Source: Dehalococcoidales bacterium
GTDB lineage: Bacteria; Chloroflexota; Dehalococcoidia; E44-bin15
NCBI GenBank assembly: GCA_030615555.1
Contig: JAUWZB010000001.1
Coordinates: forward strand, 1 to 38,066
Direction: 5' to 3'
Length of the DNA stretch: 38,066 bases
Position 1 is the stretch's first letter. Each line of letters starts with the position of its first letter. Below are positions 1-6,970 of the stretch, one piece after another. The position numbers and the translations under genes are program-made. The notes below the pieces were generated by a model. The model was not told where the DNA came from. It made no database searches and saw nothing but the letters and a program-made list of their open reading frames with translations.

Positions 1-308
1 TCATGGACTATGCCCGTCAATTCTCGGTCAAGATTCTGGCGGGTATAGTCCTGCTCGCATCAGCGAGAATGGCGAAGTATATGAACGAGAACGTACCCGG
101 CATCTTCGTACCCCAAGACCTGATCGATGAAATGGGGAGCGCGCCCAAAGGTGAAGCGCTCAATAAAGGTATCGAGATTGCCGGCTGGATGATCGCTGCA
201 CTGAAAAAGGATTCGATCTGCGACGGAGTGCACATAATGGCAATTGGCAGGGAAGAGGTTGTTCCAGATATCTTGGCAATAGCCGGGCTTTGGCCCAACC
301 TCTCTTAG
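1..308 (+). CDS. metF: Methylenetetrahydrofolate reductase-type protein, C-terminal fragment (5' end outside window)
   Basis: Only the last ~101 residues are visible; the frame is open to the left edge, so the start lies outside the window. The segment reads as the end of a MetF TIM barrel. It has an ILAGIVLL-like strand, then a 'NVPGIFVPQDLIDEM' stretch resembling the NxxPGIxVPxxL region of MetF. It ends in 'CDGVHIMAIGREEVVPDIL', which resembles the GVHI/GxYIMP strand that closes the barrel. MetF reduces methylene-THF to methyl-THF; in acetogen-like anaerobes it belongs to the Wood-Ljungdahl methyl branch. The call rests on motif resemblance in a partial sequence, so the exact subtype (stand-alone or fused to a methyltransferase) cannot be judged. 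Confidence 0.7.
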   Translation, partial: MDYARQFSVKILAGIVLLASARMAKYMNENVPGIFVPQDLIDEMGSAPKGEALNKGIEIAGWMIAALKKDSICDGVHIMAIGREEVVPDILAIAGLWPNLS

Positions 309-625
309 TTTCTGCTCAGTTCATTCGAATGAAAACCATCTTCACTATGTATTGCTTTTGAATCTCAGCCTTACCCGAGCGAGAGGATGCCATTGAGCGA
401 AGCTTATTGGTAACAATTGTCCAGATCGTTGAACCCTTGGCAGCTTGTGCAGTCGCAACTTCAGCCCTTTTTCTTTGTTCATACACTGCGTTTTACACCT
501 TCTTTTCGATACTCACGGATGTTCATGTCGGCGGCGCCTGGCGGAACTCGGAGGAGCGCGATGTGAGCACAGCGGATCAAATTTGCGTCTGGACGCATTG
601 CCGTGTGCTTTAGGTCTCCTCACAG

Positions 626-654
626 TTGACAAATGCCCATGCCCCTGATATAAC
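626..654 (+). promoter_or_regulatory. Near-consensus sigma-70 promoter
   Basis: TTGACA (626-631), 17-base spacer, TATAAC (649-654). Predicted transcription start is near 661. The next gene starts at 907, which would leave a leader of about 245 bases. That leader holds a 6-bp hairpin (713-718 with 726-731, 7-base loop). Nothing else between 309 and 906 looks like a gene. Confidence 0.55.
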
Positions 655-906
655 ATGCCTGCGAAGCTCTGCCACGATATGGGTTCATGTCTCACTTTTC
701 GCTCTGCTCCCGCTGAGGGGGTAGACCTCAGTAACAGGAGTGGGTGTAGCCAAGCAGGAAAGGTGTTGTAAAACCGAGCATTTTAGTTTATGAACCTCCA
801 AGGATTGGCCGTCTCAGTGGTTAACACCAGTTGATCTAATACTAGTTCGGCTGCCTGCGGAGGATTTTTATTTATAAGAAAAGAACATAAGATTGGAGGT
901 GGTAAA

Positions 907-1518
907 ATGGCTATATTCCCGTCGAGAGAATGGGTGGAGGCAGTGTTAGAGGTCGCAAAGAGGAGTGAGGAGTACAAAGAGGCGTCAAAGGATTGGGAAG
1001 GCGATTTCCTATGTATAATCGAGGGTGACGAGGGATTTCTGAGGGATCTAAGCAGAAAAGAAGTTATGGAAGGTTTCCTGAGCTTCTTTGATATGATGCC
1101 AGCGGAGGACCGAAAGAAGTATAAAGGCACTCCTATGGGCGATTTTCTTGAAAAGAAATTGGGCATACCGTTGGGTGCCTCTACTAAAGGATTGGACGTA
1201 AGCGAAATGTTGAGAGAAATCTCAAAGTTATCTGCAGAGGACTTGAGGGGTGCAGCACTATATTTCTGGACAGATTTCTGGCATGGTAGTGTCAGAAACA
1301 TGACGCCTGTGGCTCCAGGTGAACACGAAGACGCCGCTTTCAAGCTTTCTGGGAAATATAGCTCTTGGAAACTGTTAGTTTCAGGGCAACAGGATGCCAT
1401 GAGATTGGTAATGAGCAACAGATTGAAGCTTGAAGGCGATATGTCGTATATAATGAAACGGCTGAAAGCAGTGCGAGCGTTAACGAAAGAGGTGTTCGCT
1501 GGAGTTCCGATTGATTAA
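907..1518 (+). CDS. SCP2 sterol-binding-domain-like protein
   Basis: The protein has 203 residues. The start is supported by GGAGG about 8 bases upstream of the ATG. The C-terminal third ('NRLKLEGDMSYIMKRLKAV', then 'LTKEVF') resembles the end of SCP2/sterol-carrier domains, where a GDxxxxMKL-type helix closes a hydrophobic pocket. The N-terminal half is helical and charged, with no signal peptide or membrane segment, so it should be cytoplasmic. Small SCP2-like proteins in anaerobes are usually annotated as lipid-binding or left uncharacterised, and no ligand can be inferred. It is a single-gene unit; 13 bases after its stop begins the kinase remnant. Codon use is more AT-rich than in the metabolic operons. 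The family call rests on the C-terminal signature only. Confidence 0.5.
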   Translation: MAIFPSREWVEAVLEVAKRSEEYKEASKDWEGDFLCIIEGDEGFLRDLSRKEVMEGFLSFFDMMPAEDRKKYKGTPMGDFLEKKLGIPLGASTKGLDVSEMLREISKLSAEDLRGAALYFWTDFWHGSVRNMTPVAPGEHEDAAFKLSGKYSSWKLLVSGQQDAMRLVMSNRLKLEGDMSYIMKRLKAVRALTKEVFAGVPID

Positions 1519-1530
1519 TTTAATGAATCG

Positions 1531-1632
1531 ATGGTAAAGGGTTTGATTTGGGAGGAAGTTTGGCAGAGCTACCTCGCGTGGGCAAGCTCGGGCTCGCTGG
1601 AATGGAGGAGAGGGCGCGGCTACTTGGGGGCA
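1531..1632 (+). repeat. 102-bp direct repeat, left copy
   Basis: It is identical to 30640-30741 except at 1565 and 1625 (100 of 102). Both copies are on the plus strand, 29,109 bases apart. Confidence 0.95.
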
Positions 1633-1693
1633 GTATAAGAATTGAATCCGAGCAGGCAACGGCACCACTGTGGTCATCGAGGCACCGGTATAG
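1531..1693 (+). pseudogene. Decayed 3' fragment of a NarL-system histidine kinase
   Basis: This stretch encodes only the last ~54 residues of a HATPase_c domain (GKGF, then GLAGMEERARLLGG, then a final TTVVIEAP-like strand and stop). Bases 1531-1632 match 30640-30741, inside the intact kinase at 28395-30803, at 100 of 102 positions. After 1633 the copy diverges. A shift of reading frame is needed around 1655-1660 (near 'GAGCAGGCAAC') to reach the expected end and the TAG at 1691-1693. There is no start codon and no upstream domain, so it is a non-functional remnant or a recombination scar. Confidence 0.85.
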
Positions 1694-1940
1694 CTATAGA
1701 CTGCTCAACAACATATAAAGGTAGACAAGATTTCAAACCGAGGAGAGTAGGGGACTGTTGGTAGCAGTCCATTCCAAGCTGAACAATTCATCGGAATGTG
1801 ATCTAACAATACGTCATATTGTTCAATTAGGTAACAAAACAAGCTTTTGTCAACTTTACCGCCAAGTCTGGACAAATATCCAAATTTTCCACAAAATGCA
1901 ATTATGGTTTTGGAAATTCAAGCGTTGCAGAAAAGGAACC

Positions 1941-2060
1941 TCAGTCGCGTTTTCGAGGGTTGACTCTGGCTAATATCCAGATAGTAGCCGCGATACACAC
2001 TAATAGAATACCGATACCTATAGGCGACCCCCAACCCAATACTAGAGCAACGTCAGACAT
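1941..2060 (-). CDS. Small single-pass membrane protein (39 aa), unrecognised
   Basis: The ATG at 2060 is preceded by GGAGG about 9-10 bases upstream (minus strand). The product is 39 residues: a short N-terminus containing LGWGSPIG, one hydrophobic helix (roughly residues 13-31, IGIGILLVCIAATIWILA), then a basic tail (RVNPRKRD). This is the pattern of a real micro-membrane protein with a positive-inside C-terminus. I do not recognise a family. Its leader (2061-2290) contains a tandem repeat of ATATCCTTT near 2119-2137 and a strong palindrome farther upstream, so it may be regulated. It is convergent with the kinase remnant. Confidence 0.5.
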   Translation of the reverse strand: MSDVALVLGWGSPIGIGILLVCIAATIWILARVNPRKRD

Positions 2061-2264
2061 ATTCTATTTCCTCCATTACTTTCTTTCTAATGGAAACCAA
2101 ACCACAGTTCGCATTGTATATCCTTTATATCCTTTGAAGGCTAGATTCAATGATAAGTGGCTACGGGTAAATAGTAGCCTTTTTATCTCGAGGAAACAGA
2201 ACGTCACTTTGTTGTCTTGACGCACGCTCCCCAAACAATGTGGAAGCCCTTAAACCGTTTAGGT

Positions 2265-2288
2265 GCTATGAAGGCTAGCCTTCATAGC
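2265..2288. repeat. 24-bp perfect palindrome
   Basis: Two 12-base arms (GCTATGAAGGCT and its exact complement) meet with no spacer. The half-site GAAGGCTAG also occurs at about 2136-2144, and a small dyad (TAAAC-C-GTTTA) lies just upstream near 2250-2260. The site sits between the kinase stop (2425, minus) and the small membrane-protein gene. The absence of a loop argues for a dimeric DNA-binding-protein operator rather than an RNA hairpin. Confidence 0.6.
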
Positions 2289-2424
2289 CTAGGCGTAGCT
2301 GCCAGGGTCATTGAATAGATAGATCTGCAGATGTAACTTTTGGGCGATGCTTGACTTCTAAGAAGGTCCCCAAGCGAGGGGCAAACCCGAATTGTTTTCC
2401 ATAGTTGATAACTCTGGGATCATC

Positions 2425-4317
2425 TCAAATTGGCACCTCGATGGTTACCGTGGTGCCCTTACCTGGCGCCGATTGTAGCGACAAGGTGCCGCCCAGAAGT
2501 CGCGCTCGCTCCTCCATTCCTGCCAGTCCAAGCTTGCCAAGGCTAGCCAGATCGCTAAGCCTTTCTGGTAACTCAAAACCTTTACCATTGTCGCTAACGC
2601 GTATGATGGTTTTATCCTCGCCATATTCCATGGCAACCGAGGCCCTTGATGCCTGGGCATGCCGGCACGTGTTCCTCAATGCTTCTTGAGCGATGCGGAA
2701 CATCACCAGCTCAGCCTCAGGGCTAAAGCGGCGCTCCGTGCCCACCACTGCCGTAGCTATAGCGATGTCAAACTGCTTTGTTAGCTCAGATGCCAGCCAT
2801 TCCAGTGCCGGAAGCAGCCCCAAGTCATCCAGTATGGATGGCCTAAGGTCCCGGCTGAAGCGACGGACCCCTTCCAGGATCCTATCGACATCTTGCTGCG
2901 CTTCCTCCAGAAGCGTGCTATCCCGCCTGGAGAGCTTCGTGCTGGTAGCACTTAGCTTGTCTAGCCGGCGGGACAGGGCAACCAGCTCCTGGGCGGTGTC
3001 GTCATGAAGTTCCCGGGCGATACGTTTCCGTTCCTCCTCCTGAGCTATGGTAACCTGATGCAGGTAGAAGCGCGTGCTATCCCGCATTTTTCTTTCCTCG
3101 GTAACATCCCTAACTGTGGCCTGGATAGCCACCGGTTGCTCGTTTTCATTGATTACACTGATCATCGCCTCGATGACCGCTCTCGTCCCGTCCTTCCTGA
3201 CCATCTCCAGTTCATAGCGCTGGCTGGTGGCTTCGCCTTCGAGCTGCCTTCGTTGCTTTTTCATGGCAATCTCGAAACTCTCGGCGGTAAGGAATTGCCT
3301 AATGTTCGTCTTCACCAGCTCATCAACTGTATAACCTGTTAGCTCTGACGCCGCCTGATTGACCTCAAGAATATTGCCCTCCAGGTCGCGGATTAAAATA
3401 GCATCGCTGGCGCTGTTAAACAGGTCTCGGTAGCGGTTTTCCGACTCCTTAAGCGCCTCAGTTGCCCACTTGTGCTCTTCATCCTGCTCCATGACGTGCA
3501 GGGCTAAAGCGATGTCCCCAGCAACCTCTTTAAACAAAGATCGCTCTTCATCGTCGGTGGTGAACTCGGCGGGAATGGAGGTAGACACCAGGCCGTATAG
3601 CTTACCGTTGCGCTCCAGCCGGACACTCATCGCCCCTCTGCCACCGTACATCTTTGCTAGTGGACAGTCACTACAGGTGAGGAACGGGTCTTCGGTCACC
3701 ACAACGTCTGAGTGCGCCAATGCCCTACGAGCACAATTGGTCAACTCGCCATGCTTCATCTGCTCCACCATTGGAGCGAAGTACTTGCCCAAACCGGCTT
3801 CGGCGCTCGCCACAAAGTTTCCGGACCCATCTAACAGAACGATCCAAGCGTTATAGTAACCGCGAGTCTCAATGAGATTCTCGCAGGCGCCCTTAAGCAG
3901 TCTGTCTCTGTCCCTTTCAACAGCAATGAGGTGGTTGATGTTACGGATGGCACGTAGCACGGCATTGAGGTGTTCTACCCTGGACTCCGCCCGCTTGCGC
4001 CGGTCACTCAACAAACCAACCGCAAAGGCCACAACTACAAACAGAGCAGCCCGAAAATAATCATTGGCAGTCATCACATCCGACCTAAGGAAAAGGTGGC
4101 TGAGAATGAGGAGTGCCGCTAAGAACACAGCCACGACTAGACCCTTTCTTCCCCACCAAAACGACGCCAGAATAATTGGAATGTAAAAAGAATGGGTAAA
4201 AACAGTGCCCGCTTCAAGTACCACATGAAAATAGTATGTTAAAAAGCAAGCACCAGCTAGAAGCATAGCCATTAACGCAATTCTGTATTTTTGCCATTCA
4301 GCTCTTGTTCCTATCAC
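2425..4317 (-). CDS. Membrane-bound sensor histidine kinase, NarX/LiaS type (GAF-PAS-HisKA_3-HATPase)
   Basis: The protein has 630 residues from a GTG start whose first bases overlap the stop of the upstream micro-ORF (GTGA). Residues ~10-105 form several hydrophobic segments (membrane anchor). Residues ~110-275 are GAF-like, with a 'TCSDCPLAKMYGG' Cys pair that could bind metal or sense redox. Residues ~290-410 are a PAS domain (NRYRDLFNSASDAI to RDVTEERK). The HisKA_3 motif RKRIARELHDDTAQEL puts the phospho-acceptor at about His438. The HATPase_c ends in DNGKGF and GLAGMEERARLLGG. The family donates phosphate to LuxR-type regulators, and the partner is encoded upstream at 4526-5188. It is paralogous to the kinase at 28395-30803. 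The signal is unknown; the Cys-containing GAF makes a redox or metal cue plausible. Confidence 0.9.
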   Translation of the reverse strand: MIGTRAEWQKYRIALMAMLLAGACFLTYYFHVVLEAGTVFTHSFYIPIILASFWWGRKGLVVAVFLAALLILSHLFLRSDVMTANDYFRAALFVVVAFAVGLLSDRRKRAESRVEHLNAVLRAIRNINHLIAVERDRDRLLKGACENLIETRGYYNAWIVLLDGSGNFVASAEAGLGKYFAPMVEQMKHGELTNCARRALAHSDVVVTEDPFLTCSDCPLAKMYGGRGAMSVRLERNGKLYGLVSTSIPAEFTTDDEERSLFKEVAGDIALALHVMEQDEEHKWATEALKESENRYRDLFNSASDAILIRDLEGNILEVNQAASELTGYTVDELVKTNIRQFLTAESFEIAMKKQRRQLEGEATSQRYELEMVRKDGTRAVIEAMISVINENEQPVAIQATVRDVTEERKMRDSTRFYLHQVTIAQEEERKRIARELHDDTAQELVALSRRLDKLSATSTKLSRRDSTLLEEAQQDVDRILEGVRRFSRDLRPSILDDLGLLPALEWLASELTKQFDIAIATAVVGTERRFSPEAELVMFRIAQEALRNTCRHAQASRASVAMEYGEDKTIIRVSDNGKGFELPERLSDLASLGKLGLAGMEERARLLGGTLSLQSAPGKGTTVTIEVPI

Positions 4318-4463
4318 GTTCCCTCCGTTATTCTCGGCTCCTCCTCCGCCCGCTTGCGCTCGGTTTCCGATGTTTCCAATTCAGCAATACGTTGCCGCAG
4401 CACTGCCAATTCATTTATGAGTTGGTCTTTTGTCTTATCTTCATATCGTCGAGTGGTGCTCAT
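4314..4463 (-). CDS. 49-residue coiled-coil micro-ORF between regulator and kinase
   Basis: The ATG at 4463 follows AGAGGT by about 5 bases, and the TGA overlaps the GTG of the kinase, so the two are probably translationally coupled. The peptide is highly charged and heptad-like (KDQLINELAVLRQRIAELE, then TERKRAEEE). It resembles the coiled-coil linkers that usually precede PAS or GAF domains inside multi-domain kinases. It may be a split-off linker that pairs with the kinase, or a relic of a longer fused protein. No membrane segment or cysteine is present. Confidence 0.55.
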   Translation of the reverse strand: MSTTRRYEDKTKDQLINELAVLRQRIAELETSETERKRAEEEPRITEGT

Positions 4464-4525
4464 AGTTACCTCTTTAGGGGATTTTCGTCTCGGGCGCCGC
4501 TATGGGTAGCATCCTTTGTGGCCAC

Positions 4526-5188
4526 CTAAGGCAGATCCTCCAGGCTAATCCATCCCTTTTTGAGCGCGTATAGTACCGCCTCAGTGCGTGAACCGACACC
4601 TAGCTTATTGAAGATGTTCCCCAGATGGGCCTGAACCGTTCGCACGCTGAGCGAAAGCTCCTCAGCAATATCCTTATTGCTTATCCCTCTGGCTGCCTGC
4701 TTGAGCACCTCCAGCTCGCGCTCGCTCAGCGGCTCAGCTATTCGTTTCTCCTCGGGCTTGCCCGCTGATATGAAGCGTTCGATAACCTTGCGGGCGATAA
4801 CGGGGTGGAGCACCGACTCTCCGGCACAAACTGCCCTGGTGGCATCAATCAGCTCACGGCCGCGCACATTCTTCAACAGGTAGCCAGCGGCTCCCGCCTC
4901 CAAGAGGGCAAAGACATACTGGTCGTCATCATAGGCAGTAAGTATGAGCACTGCGGTGGCCGGGTATAGTTCCTTGATCTGCTTTGTCGCCTCAATGCCA
5001 TTGAGCTTGGGCATGGCAATATCCATGATCACCACATCCGGTCGCACCTTGCCAGCTAGCTGAACGGCCTCCTCTCCGTCGCTAGCCTCGCCAACTACTT
5101 CCATGTCCGGTTCATGCTGCACCAGCTCACGAGTGCCCTCCCGCACCACCACGTGATCTTCGGCGAGCAGAACCCTGATCTTGGCCAT
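4526..5188 (-). CDS. NarL/FixJ-family response regulator (receiver + LuxR HTH)
   Basis: The product is 220 residues from the ATG at 5188. That start has GGGAG about 8 bases upstream and lies downstream of a promoter whose -10 is at 5215-5220; a longer TTG-started reading from 5215 would begin inside the promoter. The receiver spans residues 1-120, with the acidic pair EDH near residue 10, phospho-acceptor D56 (DVVIMDIAMP) and the Lys of GYLLKNV. The LuxR-type HTH spans residues ~150-215 (LSERELEVLKQAARGISNKDIAEELSLSVRTVQAHL). It is the cognate regulator of the kinase at 2425-4317, transcribed in the order regulator, micro-ORF, kinase. It diverges from the Hdr operon, so that operon is a natural target. 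Confidence 0.92.
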   Translation of the reverse strand: MAKIRVLLAEDHVVVREGTRELVQHEPDMEVVGEASDGEEAVQLAGKVRPDVVIMDIAMPKLNGIEATKQIKELYPATAVLILTAYDDDQYVFALLEAGAAGYLLKNVRGRELIDATRAVCAGESVLHPVIARKVIERFISAGKPEEKRIAEPLSERELEVLKQAARGISNKDIAEELSLSVRTVQAHLGNIFNKLGVGSRTEAVLYALKKGWISLEDLP

Positions 5189-5214
5189 CAGATGCTCCCA
5201 AAATTTCCTCTTCA

Positions 5215-5243
5215 ATTATAAGCCATATTGCCGCGTCTCTCAA
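5215..5243 (-). promoter_or_regulatory. Sigma-70 promoter of the first NarL-type system
   Basis: On the minus strand: TTGAGA (5238-5243), 17-base spacer, TATAAT (5215-5220). Predicted start is near 5208, about 20 bases before the ATG at 5188. Confidence 0.7.
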
Positions 5244-5253
5244 TAGCGGCAAT
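5227..5253. promoter_or_regulatory. Inverted repeat straddling the -35 box (candidate operator)
   Basis: ATTGCCGC (5227-5234) and GCGGCAAT (5246-5253) form perfect 8-base arms around an 11-base centre. The centre contains most of the -35 hexamer of the divergent regulator promoter. Geometry fits a repressor or autoregulator site. Confidence 0.5.
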
Positions 5254-5266
5254 AGGGTAGGCAAAA

Positions 5267-5282
5267 TGGCCTGGTTCGCGCA
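5267..5282 (+). promoter_or_regulatory. Weak candidate sigma-54 (-24/-12) promoter for the RAM/Hdr operon
   Basis: TGGCCTGGTTCGCGCA keeps the obligatory GG and GC with correct 10-base spacing and matches 8 of 12 defined consensus positions. It would start transcription about 150 bases before the first RAM gene. This is inference: GG-N10-GC occurs by chance fairly often. Confidence 0.25.
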
Positions 5283-5334
5283 TGTCTGGCTAGCGAAACT
5301 GCCTAGAGGGAAGGTCTTTAGATTAGTCCTTTCC

Positions 5335-5355
5335 CACAGCCAGAAATAGGCGCTA
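5335..5355 (-). promoter_or_regulatory. 21-bp element shared by both NarL-type systems (copy 1)
   Basis: Read on the minus strand, this site matches 27548-27568 (plus strand) at 18 of 21 positions, core GCCTATTT[C/T]TGGCT. Both copies lie about 140-150 bases upstream of their response-regulator gene and in the same orientation relative to it. Copy 1 is also part of a near-perfect dyad (GAAATAG-CGC-CTATTTC). It is a candidate binding site for a shared regulator. Confidence 0.5.
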
Positions 5356-5444
5356 TTTCAGATGGCAGTTGGCAAGGGACGTGGTAAGTTAGTATTGGGG
5401 TTGAAGCAGCGATGTGGTTCCCCCCCTAGAAAGGAGACAGGGAA

Positions 5445-5798
5445 ATGGGAATGAAGGCCTACTTCATGATTGACGTGACGGATGAGGTCTACCAGGAGGG
5501 TCGTTGGCAACATGCAAAGCAGGAGTTAGAGGCAATCCCCGAGGTGGAGGCTGTTGATCCAGTCTCCGGATCATGCGATTTCCTGGTCAAGGTGGATGTG
5601 CCAATAAGGGCCATCTTCGTGGCCAACAAGATCCGGACGAAGGAATGGGTCAAAGGTCTCCGTATCCTCAGGGTGGAGCCTGTCGAACCAGAGAAGGAGC
5701 GCCCGCTCAGCGAGATTTTGGCTGAAGAACGCAAGACGCTGAGTATTAGGGAGCAGTTGAGGAGCCGAGCTGGCAGACTTGGCCGTGGCAAAGGTTAA
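5445..5798 (+). CDS. Stand-alone Lrp/AsnC ligand-binding (RAM) domain protein 1
   Basis: The product is 117 residues; a good site (AAAGGAGACAGGG) lies upstream of the ATG. The whole N-terminal ~80 residues is one RAM/ACT-like beta-alpha-beta domain: KAYFMIDV, then EVEAVDPVSGSCDFLVKV, then EWVKGLRILRVEPVE. There is no DNA-binding HTH. In Lrp-family regulators this domain binds amino acids or other small effectors and mediates oligomerisation. Free-standing versions modulate partners or bind ligands directly. The charged C-terminal tail (residues ~85-117) is unique to this copy. It is the first of three tandem RAM copies at the head of the Hdr operon, which suggests a sensing or allosteric role for the reductase. 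The ligand is unknown. Confidence 0.8.
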   Translation: MGMKAYFMIDVTDEVYQEGRWQHAKQELEAIPEVEAVDPVSGSCDFLVKVDVPIRAIFVANKIRTKEWVKGLRILRVEPVEPEKERPLSEILAEERKTLSIREQLRSRAGRLGRGKG

Positions 5799-5817
5799 AC
5801 CAAAGGGGGTGAAGAAC

Positions 5818-6135
5818 ATGGGGACAAAGGCTTACTTCCTGATAAATGTGGATAAGCAGGTTGCGCAACGGGATGACTACTACATAAAGGCAATCAATGA
5901 GCTGGAGGCAATACCCGAAGTAGAGTTCGTGGAGCCAGTTTCCGGGATCTATGACCTTATGGTTAAGGTGGATGTGCCGATAAGGGCCATCTTCGTGGCC
6001 GACAAAATATTGGAAAAGGAATGGGTGAGACGTCTCCATGTGCTTAGGATTGAGGCTGTCGAGCGTGAGCGGGTTAGGCCTATTGAGCGTGAGAGTGTCT
6101 CAGAGCCACCGGTCAAGGGTGTGGTGCAAATTTAA
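5818..6135 (+). CDS. Stand-alone Lrp/AsnC ligand-binding (RAM) domain protein 2
   Basis: The product is 105 residues from the ATG at 5818, which has GGGGGTG about 7 bases upstream. An earlier in-frame ATG at 5779 overlaps the previous gene and lacks a site. The fold signature is the same as in copy 1 (TKAYFLINV, EVEFVEPVSGIYDLMVKVDV, EWVRRLHVLRIE). The stretch VKVDVPIRAIFVA is identical in copies 1 and 2, and the DNA there is nearly identical as well (around 5590-5624 and 5960-6000), which implies a fairly recent duplication. No HTH, membrane segment or metal motif is visible. It could hetero-oligomerise with copy 1 and with the RAM domain of the next protein. Confidence 0.8.
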   Translation: MGTKAYFLINVDKQVAQRDDYYIKAINELEAIPEVEFVEPVSGIYDLMVKVDVPIRAIFVADKILEKEWVRRLHVLRIEAVERERVRPIERESVSEPPVKGVVQI

Positions 6136-6184
6136 GCCAATTAGCTACTAACTATAGTTACTAACTAGGAAGGACAATAGTAGG

Positions 6185-6970
6185 ATGGGAACCAAGGCTT
6201 ACTTCATGATCAAAACGGCGAGGGAGGCTGGTGGCGAGGGCTATGAAGAGGCGCTAAAGGCGCTGGAGGCAATGCCTGAGGTAGAGTCCATTGAGTCTGT
6301 CTCCGGGGATTATGATCATGTGGCCCGGATACATGCCCCGAAAAGCGTGGTTTCCGTGGCCAACAAGATCCTGGAAAACGAATGGATCAAGCATCTCGAG
6401 GTTTTCAAGGTGGAGACCGATGAACCCAATCCTTTCTTGGAGGAGGTCTGCGCTATCCCGGCTGGCGAGAGTATTCGCTCGTGTGCCCAATGCGGGATGT
6501 GCTCCGCCTCTTGTCCCAATATAGATAAAATGGATTATTCGCCACGAAAGATCATTGCCTTGATCCGGGCGGGGAGGCGCCATGAGGCATTGAGCAGCAA
6601 CACCATGTGGGTTTGTGCCTCCTGTTACCTTTGCACGGTGCGCTGCCCCAACGATGTCAAGATAACCGAGATGATGCACGCCCTCGAATGCTTGGCGGTA
6701 GATCGCGACTTAGCCTCCAGCAGAACAGCCACGCCCACGATGTACCAGCTTTTCGTTGACTCCATCAAGAAAAATGGGCGCGTTCATGAGCTGGGATTCA
6801 TGATCAGATTCTACTTGAAAACGAATCCCTTTGCTGCTATTAAGATGGCCCCCGTGGCGCTCCAGCTACTGCGTCATGGACGCATGCCCCTTAGAGCGCG
6901 GAAGATAAAAGGAACCGACCAAATCAAAGCCATTCTTGACCGGGCTCAGGTTTTGGGAGGTGCCCGATGA
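6185..6970 (+). CDS. hdrC: RAM-HdrC fusion: ligand-binding domain joined to heterodisulfide-reductase subunit C
   Basis: The product is 261 residues. Residues 1-~82 are a third RAM domain, starting GTKAYFMIK and homologous to the two preceding proteins. Residues ~95-160 carry two complete 4Fe-4S motifs, CxxCxxCxxxCP at C100-C110 (CAQCGMCSASCP) and C144-C154 (CASCYLCTVRCP). They are followed by a helical HdrC tail. HdrC passes electrons between HdrA flavin/iron-sulfur centres and the HdrB active site. The fusion puts a small-molecule-binding domain directly on the electron-transfer subunit. The gene overlaps hdrB by 4 bases (ATGA), so they are coupled. The ORF is intact, so the fusion is real in this assembly. 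Confidence 0.88.
   Translation: MGTKAYFMIKTAREAGGEGYEEALKALEAMPEVESIESVSGDYDHVARIHAPKSVVSVANKILENEWIKHLEVFKVETDEPNPFLEEVCAIPAGESIRSCAQCGMCSASCPNIDKMDYSPRKIIALIRAGRRHEALSSNTMWVCASCYLCTVRCPNDVKITEMMHALECLAVDRDLASSRTATPTMYQLFVDSIKKNGRVHELGFMIRFYLKTNPFAAIKMAPVALQLLRHGRMPLRARKIKGTDQIKAILDRAQVLGGAR

Noticed and set aside
741..800. Possible tRNA-Gln gene (TGGGTGTAGCCAAGC... start)
   Set aside because: Only the first ~24 bases resemble a tRNA. No anticodon stem, T arm or matching acceptor strand follows.
5189..5215. TTG-started extension of response regulator 1
   Set aside because: It starts in the -10 box, and the ATG at 5188 has a better ribosome site.
5396..5411. Another GG-N10-GC match before the RAM operon
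   Set aside because: Only the GG and GC agree. The rest of the -24 and -12 boxes is unlike the consensus, so it is probably chance.
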